Origin: Oscillospiraceae bacterium
GTDB taxonomy: Bacteria > Bacillota > Clostridia > Oscillospirales > Ruminococcaceae
Assembly: GCA_019423445.1 (NCBI GenBank)
Contig: JAHZBJ010000007.1
Span: forward strand, 15,261 to 26,898
Direction of reading: 5' to 3'
DNA: 11,638 bases
The notes under the pieces were generated by a model. That model saw nothing but the letters and a program-made list of their open reading frames with translations, did not search any database and was not told the DNA's origin. The position numbers were made by a program, and so were the translations under genes. Positions 1 to 7,643 of the stretch are shown here, one piece after another; positions within the stretch are counted from its first letter, which is position 1; every line of letters starts with the position of its first letter.

Positions 1-1050
1 TGGATCGGAGGGATGGGGGTGCTGGTTTTCGTTCTGGCCATCCTCCCCCTCTCCGGCGGCCGGGGGCTCCACATCATGCGGGCCGAAAGTCCTGGCCCGG
101 TGGTGGGCAAGCTGGTGCCCCGGGTGCGGGACACTGCTATGATCCTTTATGGAATCTACATTGTTATGACAGTGGTGCTGATCCTCCTGCTGCTTTTGGG
201 AGGAATGCCACTTTATGACAGTGCCATCCATGCTTTCGGTACAGCCGGAACCGGTGGTTTCAGCATCTGGGCAGACAGCATTGCCCACTATGACAGTGCC
301 TATATCGATGTTGTTTTGAGCATTGGAATGATTCTTTTCGGCGTCAATTTCAACCTTTATTATCTGGTCCTTCTGGGAAAGGTGAAGACCGCTTTGAAAA
401 GCGAGGAGCTGCGGTGGTATCTGGGCATTATTGGGGCCGCAACCCTCCTTACCGCCTGGAATATCCTGCCTCAGATAGGGAATGTTTTCCAGAGTCTCCG
501 GTATGCCCTTTTCCAGGTGAGCTCCATCATCACCACCACGGGGTATGCCACGGCGGACTTTCACCTTTGGCCGGAGTTTTCCCGGGTCACTTTGCTGGTG
601 CTGATGCTGCTGGGCGCGTGCGCTGGCAGCACCGGCGGCGGTATCAAGACCTCCCGGCTGGTGATCATGCTCAAAAGCGCCAGAAGGGAAATCGGCCGGA
701 TGCTTCACCCCCGGTCGGTGTACAGCATCAAGTTTGAAGGAAAGTCCCTGGAAGATGAAACCATTCGGAATGTCTTCATCTATTTCTTCATCATGATCCT
801 GCTGATTATCGGTTCCACCTTGCTGGTATCTATGGATGATTTCGATTTTGACACTACCTTTTCCGCGGTGATGGCCTGTATCAACAACGTGGGGCCGGGC
901 CTGGGGGTGGTGGGACCCATGGGGTGTTACGCGGATCTGTCCTACCTCTCCAAGGTGGTGCTGATTCTGGATATGCTTTTGGGCCGCCTGGAGGTTTTTC
1001 CAGTGCTGATGCTGTTTGCTCCCAGCGTTTGGCGGCGGCGGACCCGTTGA
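1..1050 (+). CDS. trkH: TrkH/KtrB-family potassium uptake channel subunit, C-terminal part (5' partial)
   Basis: This is the membrane pore subunit of a Trk/Ktr potassium uptake system, which normally works with a cytoplasmic NAD/nucleotide-binding TrkA/KtrA partner that is not in this window. The reading frame is open from base 1, so the gene begins further left; 349 residues are visible. The first visible residues, WIGGMG, are a typical TrkH segment. Selectivity-filter-like loops follow in order: TAGTGGFS (fragment residues about 81-88), TTTGYA (about 178-183) and NNVGPG (about 295-300), separated by hydrophobic membrane helices. The segment GSTGGGIKTSR lies between the last two loops, as in the family. 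The protein ends in a short basic tail, RRRTR. The stop codon (1048-1050) lies inside the -35 box of the next gene's promoter. Family assignment is secure; choosing TrkH over KtrB as a name is not. Confidence 0.93.
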   Translation, partial: WIGGMGVLVFVLAILPLSGGRGLHIMRAESPGPVVGKLVPRVRDTAMILYGIYIVMTVVLILLLLLGGMPLYDSAIHAFGTAGTGGFSIWADSIAHYDSAYIDVVLSIGMILFGVNFNLYYLVLLGKVKTALKSEELRWYLGIIGAATLLTAWNILPQIGNVFQSLRYALFQVSSIITTTGYATADFHLWPEFSRVTLLVLMLLGACAGSTGGGIKTSRLVIMLKSARREIGRMLHPRSVYSIKFEGKSLEDETIRNVFIYFFIMILLIIGSTLLVSMDDFDFDTTFSAVMACINNVGPGLGVVGPMGCYADLSYLSKVVLILDMLLGRLEVFPVLMLFAPSVWRRRTR

Positions 1051-1075
1051 CAAGGTGAAAAAGATATTGTATACT
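1047..1075 (+). promoter_or_regulatory. Near-consensus sigma-70/sigma-A promoter for the CxxC protein gene
   Basis: TTGACA at 1047-1052 is a perfect -35 box. It is followed by a 17-base spacer and TATACT at 1070-1075, a 5 of 6 match to the -10 box. Transcription should start near 1082 and give a leader of about 90 bases. The -35 box overlaps the last codons and stop of the upstream channel gene, so the small gene can be expressed independently of it. Confidence 0.75.
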
Positions 1076-1097
1076 TATCCAGTGGACAATTAAAGCC

Positions 1098-1137
1098 CCA
1101 GGTGAGCCTTGGGATTTGCCCAAGGGACAGCGCCTGG
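1098..1137 (+). other. Two-tier stem-loop in the leader of the CxxC protein gene
   Basis: CCTTGGG at 1107-1113 and CCCAAGG at 1119-1125 pair perfectly around a five-base loop, ATTTG. Outside them CCAGG (1098-1102) pairs with CCTGG (1133-1137). No T-run follows, so it does not look like a terminator. It lies wholly within the transcribed leader predicted from the promoter just upstream, and could stabilise the mRNA or have a regulatory role. Function is unknown. Confidence 0.45.
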
Positions 1138-1171
1138 CCCAAAGTGAAAGAATTAAAAGGAGAATAGGACC

Positions 1172-1366
1172 ATGAAAATCACACTGCAAGACGGAATTAT
1201 GGAAACGGTTCAGAATTTTCCCGCTACTGCGGATGTTTTCCGCGCTTTCGGGATGGGTTGTCTGGGCTGCGCCGCTGCCCGTTACGAAACCATCGAGCAG
1301 GGTGCTACTGCCCATGGGATGGATCTGGACAAGCTCATCAAGGCTCTGAATGAGGCCGCAGAGTAA
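1172..1366 (+). CDS. DUF1858 / hybrid-cluster-associated redox disulfide domain protein
   Basis: This small cytoplasmic protein of 64 residues matches the DUF1858 family, also described as a 'hybrid cluster protein-associated redox disulfide domain'. Diagnostic parts are the N-terminal helix leading to the pattern FGMGCLGC (residues 26-33), with the CxxC pair at Cys30 and Cys33, then a helical C-terminus with HGMDLDKLIKALNEA. The CxxC is thought to form a redox-active disulfide, but the biochemical role of the family is not settled. The start is supported by AAAAGGAG at 1155-1162, nine bases before ATG. It has its own promoter and a strong terminator, so it is probably monocistronic. The hybrid cluster protein that gives the family its name is not in this window. 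Confidence 0.88.
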   Translation: MKITLQDGIMETVQNFPATADVFRAFGMGCLGCAAARYETIEQGATAHGMDLDKLIKALNEAAE

Positions 1367-1395
1367 AAAGCTTTTTCCGAATCAAAAATGATTGC

Positions 1396-1432
1396 AGCCG
1401 CATGATACAAATCGTATCATGCGGCTTTGAAT
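1396..1432 (+). terminator. Strong intrinsic terminator after the CxxC protein gene
   Basis: A perfect 13-bp inverted repeat, AGCCGCATGATAC (1396-1408) and its complement (1414-1426), flanks a five-base loop, AAATC. It is followed by a T-rich tail, TTTGAATTT. It lies 29 bases after the stop codon and closes the transcription unit. Confidence 0.88.
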
Positions 1433-1461
1433 TTACAAAAAGTATATGGATACCATAAAAT
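1432..1461 (+). promoter_or_regulatory. Candidate promoter for the lipoprotein gene
   Basis: TTTACA (1432-1437, 5 of 6 to the -35 consensus) and TAAAAT (1456-1461, 5 of 6 to the -10 consensus) are separated by 18 bases. The -35 box starts in the T-rich tail of the preceding terminator. The implied leader to the ATG at 1600 is about 130 bases. It contains a GC-rich region (1521-1560) in which GGCGG (1529-1533) can pair with CCGCC (1552-1556). The surrounding AT-rich sequence makes chance matches likelier, so support is moderate. Confidence 0.45.
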
Positions 1462-1599
1462 TAAAAGGAAAATGCCATAGGTATGCAGGAAATTCCCTTT
1501 TTTCTTCCACTGTTTGGATGTAAGCGCCGGCGGAGCATCTGAAAAGAGACGCCGCCCCGGAGTTTTATCATCCCGTATTTTATTAGGAGGGAACTTACC

Positions 1600-2352
1600 A
1601 TGACCACTGGACGTTTTGCCTGTTTGCTGACAGCTCTGAGTATGAGCTGTCTGATTGCTGCCTGTGCGGTCCCCAGCGAAAATGGGACCGCCTCTGTCAC
1701 CGGAGATGCTGTGTCCCAGAGCTCCCAAAGCTCTGTTGCGGCAGAGGAAGTCTCCGCCCCGCCCCAAGAGGAATCATCCCAGGAAGGAGAGGAAGCTGTG
1801 GCTCCTTTGTACGTTGCTGATGCCGCCCGCTACCGCGGCACTGTGGCAGCTATTGACACTGCCCTCAGTGGAGAAACGATTTACCGTTTGGAGGCGTTCC
1901 CGGGTTCTGGTTTGGACCAGCAGCTGCTGGTGACTTTTGATGGAGCCCGGGCTGAGTTTGATCTTTCGGAGATCGCCCTTGGAGACCACCTGGAGGTGTT
2001 TTACCAGGCGCCCCAGGAAGAGGGATGCGGCCTTACCTGCTATGAGGTCATTGCGGTAAACCGGTTGATGCCTGCCGAGGCGGTTTACTACAATGGGATT
2101 CTCGCCAGTATCAATGAGAGAGAAAATGGGGAGATGGACCTGGTGATGGTACTGGAGGGCACCCCGGAGGATCAGTGGGAGGACTTGGCGATTCAGTTCG
2201 TGTTCCATACGGGGGAGGGGACGCAGTTCTATTGTAACTCTGACGACCTGGTCCCTGGCACCCTGCTGAACATTTATCACAGAGGGGTTATGACCATGAG
2301 CATTCCGCCCCAGGGATCCGCCCTTGAGGTGCGCCCCATGTCCGTGGAGTGA
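1600..2352 (+). CDS. Secreted lipoprotein of unknown function with two related halves
   Basis: The 250-residue protein starts with a type II signal peptide. A hydrophobic stretch ends in the lipobox LIAAC, with the acylated cysteine at residue 22, so it should be anchored to the outer face of the membrane. Residues about 23-70 are a Ser/Glu/Pro-rich flexible linker. The rest appears to be an internal duplication. Residues about 78-156 begin YRGTVAAID and residues about 164-247 begin YNGILASIN. Each continues with alternating hydrophobic residues and a 'G..L.(V/I)(F/Y)' segment (GDHLEVFYQ and GTLLNIYHR). The pattern suggests two small beta domains, possibly OB-like, but I recognise no named family. 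AGGAGG at 1585-1590, nine bases before ATG, fixes the start. It stands between a terminator and the rhodanese gene; a functional link to either neighbour is not shown. Confidence 0.82.
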   Translation: MTTGRFACLLTALSMSCLIAACAVPSENGTASVTGDAVSQSSQSSVAAEEVSAPPQEESSQEGEEAVAPLYVADAARYRGTVAAIDTALSGETIYRLEAFPGSGLDQQLLVTFDGARAEFDLSEIALGDHLEVFYQAPQEEGCGLTCYEVIAVNRLMPAEAVYYNGILASINERENGEMDLVMVLEGTPEDQWEDLAIQFVFHTGEGTQFYCNSDDLVPGTLLNIYHRGVMTMSIPPQGSALEVRPMSVE

Positions 2353-2369
2353 CCGGACTCGGAACCTTT

Positions 2370-2378
2370 GGGGGGGGG
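2370..2378 (+). repeat. Nine-base poly-G tract
   Basis: An uninterrupted run of nine G residues lies between the lipoprotein stop and the rhodanese start, with a second run of six G at 2400-2405. Runs of this length can change length by slippage. It is outside the coding sequences and about 57 bases before the rhodanese ATG. Confidence 0.8.
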
Positions 2379-2434
2379 AAGAGCATACTCTGGAGGTGAG
2401 GGGGGCAGCAAAAACCCAAAAAGGAGCGGATGTT

Positions 2435-2749
2435 ATGCGAGGAAAAGGTTACACCGCTCTTTCAATTCCTCAGGCCAGAAAGCTGCTGATGGAGGATCGC
2501 CGGGCGGTTCTGGTGGATACCCGAAGCCCGGTTGAATACCGTCAGGGGACATTGCCGGGGAGCATTTCCATTCCCGAAGGGGATTTGGACCGAAAGGCTC
2601 CCGCCCTTCTTCCGGACAGGAACGCCCCTGTTTTGGTATTCTGCCGGACCGGAGCTTGCAGTTGGAGATCCGCCCAGCGCCTTGCGGAGCTGGGGTATAA
2701 CCGGGTCTACGACGTAGGCGGATACCTGGAATGGCAGCTGGAGTCGTAA
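2435..2749 (+). CDS. Single-domain rhodanese-like protein
   Basis: A 104-residue cytoplasmic rhodanese-fold protein. Such proteins usually transfer sulfane sulfur through a persulfide on the active-site cysteine. Family landmarks are VLVDTRSPVEYRQGTLPGSISIP (residues 25-47), the active loop CRTGACS starting at Cys70, and the C-terminal LGYNRVYDVGGYLEW (86-100). Aligned without gaps to the usual CRxGxR loop, the final Arg is replaced by Cys75, giving two cysteines in the loop. The ATG at 2435 has GGAG at 2423-2426, eight bases away. A frame extension to ATG 2324 would overlap the lipoprotein gene and lacks rhodanese homology, so it is not used. No clear promoter was found in the 82-base gap upstream, so it may be co-transcribed with the lipoprotein gene. 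Substrate is unknown. Confidence 0.88.
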   Translation: MRGKGYTALSIPQARKLLMEDRRAVLVDTRSPVEYRQGTLPGSISIPEGDLDRKAPALLPDRNAPVLVFCRTGACSWRSAQRLAELGYNRVYDVGGYLEWQLES

Positions 2750-2772
2750 CAACGGAATCGAAAGAAACAAAG

Positions 2773-2800
2773 CCCCCCCGGCTGCAGCCGGGGGGTTCGG
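2773..2800. terminator. Bidirectional terminator between the rhodanese gene and phoR
   Basis: A 9-bp GC-rich inverted repeat, CCCCCCGGC (2774-2782) and GCCGGGGGG (2787-2795), closes on a TGCA loop. To the right the + strand reads TTCGGTTTATT. To the left the - strand reads CTTTGTTTCTTT, the better T-rich tail. Because the two flanking genes converge, one hairpin can end both the rhodanese transcript and the pst-pho operon. Confidence 0.8.
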
Positions 2801-2843
2801 TTTATTATCGGCAGTGTAGGAAAGGATTTTTGACAGCTATTTG

Positions 2844-4553
2844 TTATGAAGTGGCGGCGGCTTCTTCCTGCCAGGCGGGAAGAGTGACGGTAAAGATTGA
2901 CCCCTCACCCAATGTGCTTTCAACGGCAATCCTGCCGCTGTGGCATTCCACAATGTGTTTGGCGATGGAGAGTCCAAGACCGGTGCCGCCTGTCTGCTTG
3001 GAGCGGCTCTTGTCCACCCGGTAGAACCGCTCGAAGACCCGCTGGAAGGAACTGGAGGGGATACCGATACCGGTATCCCGGACGGCGAGGGTAATGGTGC
3101 CGGCGTCGGGCTGTTCTGCTGTTTCTACCGTCACAGAGCCGCCTTCCCGGTTGTATTTGATGGCGTTGTCGCAAAGGTTGGTTACCAGCTCGGTGAGCAT
3201 TCCGGCGTTGCCCTTGGTCCAGACCTCCGGCCCGGCGAGGCTTATCGTGATGTCTCGTTTCTTCGCTACCGGTTCCAGATTGGCTAGGACTTCCCGGCAG
3301 ACGGCACTCAGAGAGATACGGTCCATGGGAGCGGGGGCGTGTTCGTCCAGCCGGGAAAGGCGGATAATGTCGTCGATCAGGGCCAGGAGCCTGGCTGATT
3401 CCCGGGTGATCCGTCCAGCGAAATTCCTGGCATCCTCCCCGGTGGCCATACCCGCTTCAATCATTTCCGCAAAGCCGGAGATGGAAGTGAGAGGGGTCTT
3501 CAGCTCATGGGAGACGTTGGCGGAGAAGTCCCGGCGCATTTTTTCCGCCTTCTCCCGTTCTGTGACGTCCAAGATCAGGACGATGGCGCCGGTGAGCTGC
3601 TGATCCAGGTAGACCGGGTTGGCGAAAAACTGGCAGAACCGGGAGCCGCATTTGGCGGTAGGGCTGGAGGCTGTTCCCGCCAGGGCGTCCTCCACCGCTT
3701 TTTTCAGCTGAGGCAGCTGGCTCAGGGTCAGAATGCCCCGTCCGGCGTAGTCCCTTGGCCGGGCCTCCAAAAGGGACACGGCGCTGGAGTTTACCGAGAG
3801 GATAGTCTCCTGAAGGCTGACAATAATAAGCCCTTCCTGCATGTTGTCGGTGATGGCCTTGATGGTACCCCGGTCGTCGGCCAGTTCATCCATTTGCTGG
3901 AGGATCATTCGCTGCTGGCCTCGGATCTTCCGCAGGAAGGGGGCCAGTTCATCGTAGCAGTCCTCAGGGGTCGGACCGTCCAGCTGTTCCGCCAAGGCGG
4001 CGATGGGACGGAGGATGCTCCTGGCGGTGTGGGAGGAAACGACAATCCCCACACAGAGGAGGACCAGGATGATGCCCCCCAGGATGGGGAGAAGTGGGGC
4101 AGCTGTGGCCTGGATTCCCTTCTGTTCCAGGGATACCCGCAGGACGCTCCCGTCCTGGAGACGGGCGGCGCAGTAGATGGTGTTTTCCCCCAAGGTATCG
4201 GAGGTACGCTGGGCTTCCCCCCAGCCGGTAGCCAAAGCGGCCTGGACTTCGGAGCGCTCCAGATGGTTTTCCATCTCCCCGGCGCCGTGGCCGGAGTCGT
4301 AAACCACAGTCCCGTCAGGTTCCATTAGAGTTACCCGCAGGTGCCCCAAAGAACCGTTCATCTCCTCCAGGGTTTCCTGGGGGCTCAGAGAGGAGAGCTC
4401 CACCGACTCTCGGAGCATCCGGCAGTCGGTGCGGAGGGTTTCCCGGGCCTCCCCCAGCATAAAGGCGTGAAACGCCAGCAGGGAAAGGAAAACAGCGCAG
4501 AGTACCGCCGCCACCGAGGTGATGGAAAGGCTGCGGAAAATACGTTTTTTCAT
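2844..4553 (-). CDS. phoR: PhoR-type membrane sensor histidine kinase
   Basis: This 569-residue kinase should respond to phosphate limitation by phosphorylating the regulator encoded just upstream. It has one membrane helix near residues 9-33, an extracytoplasmic region of about 115 residues, and a second helix near 153-174. A HAMP-like and PAS-like linker region follows (about 175-330). The HisKA box FSANVSHELKTPLTS carries the phospho-acceptor His349. The ATPase domain shows the N box NLCDNAIKY (from Asn459), DTGIGIP (493-499) and GGTGLGLS (522-529). GGAGG at 4560-4564 is six bases from ATG 4553; a GTG at 4556 is only three bases away and less likely. Only 12 bases separate it from the regulator's stop codon, so the two are surely co-transcribed. 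It is the last gene of the phosphate operon. Confidence 0.93.
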   Translation of the reverse strand: MKKRIFRSLSITSVAAVLCAVFLSLLAFHAFMLGEARETLRTDCRMLRESVELSSLSPQETLEEMNGSLGHLRVTLMEPDGTVVYDSGHGAGEMENHLERSEVQAALATGWGEAQRTSDTLGENTIYCAARLQDGSVLRVSLEQKGIQATAAPLLPILGGIILVLLCVGIVVSSHTARSILRPIAALAEQLDGPTPEDCYDELAPFLRKIRGQQRMILQQMDELADDRGTIKAITDNMQEGLIIVSLQETILSVNSSAVSLLEARPRDYAGRGILTLSQLPQLKKAVEDALAGTASSPTAKCGSRFCQFFANPVYLDQQLTGAIVLILDVTEREKAEKMRRDFSANVSHELKTPLTSISGFAEMIEAGMATGEDARNFAGRITRESARLLALIDDIIRLSRLDEHAPAPMDRISLSAVCREVLANLEPVAKKRDITISLAGPEVWTKGNAGMLTELVTNLCDNAIKYNREGGSVTVETAEQPDAGTITLAVRDTGIGIPSSSFQRVFERFYRVDKSRSKQTGGTGLGLSIAKHIVECHSGRIAVESTLGEGSIFTVTLPAWQEEAAATS

Positions 4554-4565
4554 CACTTTCCTCCG

Positions 4566-5255
<690 letters not shown>

Positions 5256-5260
5256 GGGGG

Positions 5261-5270
5261 AACCTCCTTT
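5261..5270 (-). promoter_or_regulatory. Strong ribosome binding site that fixes the TTG start of phoB
   Basis: Read on the - strand, this is AAAGGAGGTT, an almost complete complement of the 16S 3' end. It is seven bases before TTG at 5255. It decides the start of the response regulator gene, since no ATG is suitably placed. A strong site combined with a weak start codon may balance translation of phoB. Confidence 0.85.
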
Positions 5271-5314
5271 GTAGATGGGGAGAGGGCCGGGCGCCGGGGA
5301 TGGACCCAGTCTCC

Positions 5315-5968
5315 TTAAAGTATTCTGGCGTTTTTGTGGATACCGGTGATGGCGAACTCCACCCACTCGGCGATATTGGTGGCGTGGTCGCCGATGCGCT
5401 CCAGGTATTTTGCCACCATCAGCATGTCGGCGATGGCTTCACCCTGGGTGCTGTCCTCCCGGATGAGCACCACCAGCCGGTGCTTCACCTGGAGGAACAG
5501 ATCGTCCACAATGTCGTCCCTGGCCATGACGTCCTGGGCCAGTTTCTGGTCCCGGGCCACAAAGGCGTCGATGCTGTCCTTCACCATGCTGATGGTGGTC
5601 TGGGCCATCTGGGGGATCATCTCAAGGTCCAGGCCGGGGATCTCCGCCAGGGTCAGGCAGATCTCGGCGATATCGGCGGCCTGGTCCCCGATGCGCTCCA
5701 TATCGGTGATCATCTTCAGGGCGGTGGAAACCAGCCGCAGGTCGGTGGCCACCGGCTGCTGCTGGAGGAGAAGTTTCAGGCAACGCCGCTCGATGTCCCG
5801 TTCCTTGGCGTCCACCTCGCTGTCAAAGGCAATGGCTTGACGGGCGTCCTGGGCGTTGCGCCGGAGAAGGGCCTCCACCGCGTTTTCAATGGCCTGCTCG
5901 ATGAGGAAGCCCATTTCCATCAATTCCCGGTTGAGAGCTTCCAGCTCCCGGTCAAATCTGTTTCTCAT
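5315..5968 (-). CDS. phoU: PhoU phosphate signalling/transport regulator
   Basis: A 217-residue, all-helical cytoplasmic protein of the usual PhoU length. It is composed of two related three-helix bundles. Each carries a metal-binding-type signature: MERIGDQAADIAE in the first half and LERIGDHATNIAEW in the second. PhoU is known to link the Pst transporter to the PhoR/PhoB pair and to hold signalling down when phosphate is plentiful. It starts 21 bases after pstB with AAAGGGG at a suitable distance, and ends 59 bases before phoB, whose strong ribosome site lies in that gap. Its place between transporter and regulator genes fits its role. No missing motif was seen. Confidence 0.95.
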   Translation of the reverse strand: MRNRFDRELEALNRELMEMGFLIEQAIENAVEALLRRNAQDARQAIAFDSEVDAKERDIERRCLKLLLQQQPVATDLRLVSTALKMITDMERIGDQAADIAEICLTLAEIPGLDLEMIPQMAQTTISMVKDSIDAFVARDQKLAQDVMARDDIVDDLFLQVKHRLVVLIREDSTQGEAIADMLMVAKYLERIGDHATNIAEWVEFAITGIHKNARIL

Positions 5969-5989
5969 AGCTGCGACCCCTTTCCTGAA

Positions 5990-6748
5990 TCAGCCGAACC
6001 GGCCGGTGATGTAATCTTCGGTACGTTTGTCCGAGGGATTGGCGAACAGGTTCTCGGTGGTTCCCGACTCCACCACCTCGCCCAGAAGGAAGAAAACGGT
6101 GTTGTCGGAGATCCGAGTGGCCTGCTGCATATTGTGGGTCACAACAACTATAGTATAATCCCGTTTCAGTTCCAGTACAAGGTCCTCGATGCGGGAGGTG
6201 GAGATGGGGTCCAAGGCGCTGGTGGATTCGTCCATCAGCAGGACCTCAGGCTCCACCGCCAAAGCCCGGGCGATGCAAAGGCGCTGCTGCTGTCCGCCGG
6301 AGAGGCCCAAAGCGGATTTCCCCAGCCGGTCCTTCACCTCGTCCCAGATGGCGGCGTCCCGGAGGCTTTTTTCCACGATTTCGTCCAGGCGGGCACGGCC
6401 CCGGATGCCGTGGGTCCGGGGACCGTAGGCTACATTGTCGTAGATGCTCATGGGGAAGGGGTTGGGCTTCTGGAAGACCATTCCCACCTGCTTGCGCAGC
6501 CAGGTCACGTCCACGTTGGGGGCGTAGATATCCTGGCCCCGGTATTCCACCGAGCCGGTAATTTTGACGCCGTTAATGAGGTCGTTCATCCGGTCGAGGG
6601 TTTTCAGGAAAGTGGATTTACCGCAGCCGGAGGGCCCGATGAGGGCGGTGATCTCATGCTCCGGGATCTGGAGGTTCACATCCCGGAGGGCCTGATGGGC
6701 TCCGTACCACAGGTTCAGATTCTTTACGTCGATGATGGTGGGCGTCAT
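5990..6748 (-). CDS. pstB: Phosphate ABC transporter ATP-binding protein PstB
   Basis: The 252-residue ATPase subunit powers phosphate import, acting as a dimer on the cytoplasmic side of PstC/PstA. It has Walker A GPSGCGKST (38-46), the Q-loop VFQKPNPFPMSIYDNVAYGPR (from about 91) that is distinctive for PstB, the signature LSGGQQQR (149-156), Walker B LLMDE ending at Glu174, the D-loop SALD (177-180) and the switch His205. Position 175 is Ser where ABC ATPases usually have Pro (DEPTSALD). AAAGGGAG at 6758-6765, nine bases before ATG, supports the start. It lies 22 bases after pstA and 21 before phoU, within the operon. Confidence 0.96.
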   Translation of the reverse strand: MTPTIIDVKNLNLWYGAHQALRDVNLQIPEHEITALIGPSGCGKSTFLKTLDRMNDLINGVKITGSVEYRGQDIYAPNVDVTWLRKQVGMVFQKPNPFPMSIYDNVAYGPRTHGIRGRARLDEIVEKSLRDAAIWDEVKDRLGKSALGLSGGQQQRLCIARALAVEPEVLLMDESTSALDPISTSRIEDLVLELKRDYTIVVVTHNMQQATRISDNTVFFLLGEVVESGTTENLFANPSDKRTEDYITGRFG

Positions 6749-6770
6749 GTTCCCATTCTCCCTTTCACTC

Positions 6771-7637
6771 TTATTTCTTTAGTTTGCGGCCCACCAGGCT
6801 GGCGGCCAGGTTGATGGCCAGGGTCAGCAGCATCAGGATGGCGGCGATGGCGAAGGCCACGTCGAATTCGGCCCGTTCCCGGGCGTAGACGTACAGGGCC
6901 ACGGTGAGGCTGGCGCCGGAGGAGTGGACAAAGTTGCCGAAGGAGCTGAAAAAGTTGTTGAGGCTCATCCCCATGCCGGCGGTGAACAGCAGGGCGGCCG
7001 ATTCTCCCACGATACGCCCCACAGAGAGGATGCATCCGGTGACGATACCGTCAATGGAGGAGGGGAGCACCACCGTGCGGATCATGTGCCACTTGCCGGC
7101 GCCAAGTCCCAGGGACGCTTCCCGGTAGGACTGGGGGACGGTTTTCAGGGATTCCTGAGTGGTTCGGATGATGGTGGGGATGGTGGCCAGGACCAGGGTC
7201 AGGGAGCCGGCCAGCAGGGAGGCCTGGAGCCCCAGTTTTTCACAGAAGAAGAGCATGCCCACCAGGCCGAAGATGATGGAAGGGATGCCGGTGAGGGTCT
7301 CAGTGGCGAACTCAATGGCCGCCACCAGCTTCTGGTTTTTGGCGTATTCGGTAAGGTACACCGCCGCTCCCACCCCCAAGGGCAGGATGATGATCAGTGT
7401 CACCACCACAATGTAGATGGTGTTGAGGATGTTGGGGAGAATGCCGATGGTGTCCCGGATATAGCTGGGGGAAGTGGTGAGAAACTCCCAGGAAATGTAA
7501 GGAAGCCCTCGTACAAATATGTAGCCGATGATGAAAATCAGCAGGGCGCAGGTGAGAGCAGCGCAGAAGTACAGCAGAAAGCGGAGGATCCGGTCATAGG
7601 CCCGGCGCCTGCCGGAGAGAGGTTTCATTTCTGTCAT
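6771..7637 (-). CDS. pstA: Phosphate ABC transporter permease PstA
   Basis: A 288-residue inner-membrane permease that pairs with PstC to form the phosphate channel. It has about six membrane helices (roughly 18-42, 70-97, 113-131, 138-158, 198-222 and 257-281). The segment TLTGIPSIIFGLVG is present, as is the cytoplasmic EAA-type loop YREASLGLGAGKWHMIRTVVLP (171-192) that contacts PstB. Its ATG at 7637 is only six bases after the pstC stop codon, and its ribosome site GAAGGAG overlaps the end of pstC, so the two are probably translationally coupled. Assignment as PstA rather than PstC rests on gene order and the IPSIIFG motif. Confidence 0.95.
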   Translation of the reverse strand: MTEMKPLSGRRRAYDRILRFLLYFCAALTCALLIFIIGYIFVRGLPYISWEFLTTSPSYIRDTIGILPNILNTIYIVVVTLIIILPLGVGAAVYLTEYAKNQKLVAAIEFATETLTGIPSIIFGLVGMLFFCEKLGLQASLLAGSLTLVLATIPTIIRTTQESLKTVPQSYREASLGLGAGKWHMIRTVVLPSSIDGIVTGCILSVGRIVGESAALLFTAGMGMSLNNFFSSFGNFVHSSGASLTVALYVYARERAEFDVAFAIAAILMLLTLAINLAASLVGRKLKK

Positions 7638-7643
7638 GGCGAA

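Noticed and set aside
881..1315. A 144-codon - strand open frame across the trkH end and the CxxC gene
   Set aside because: It crosses two supported genes and the promoter between them, and its product looks like no protein family.
2830..2835. A perfect TTGACA on the + strand near the phoR end
   Set aside because: No -10-like sequence at 16-18 bases downstream and no + strand gene follows.
5300..6814. A 504-codon open frame on the + strand opposite phoU and pstB
   Set aside because: Same reasoning: it mirrors two clear genes, shows low-complexity Gly/His/Val composition and no recognisable domain.
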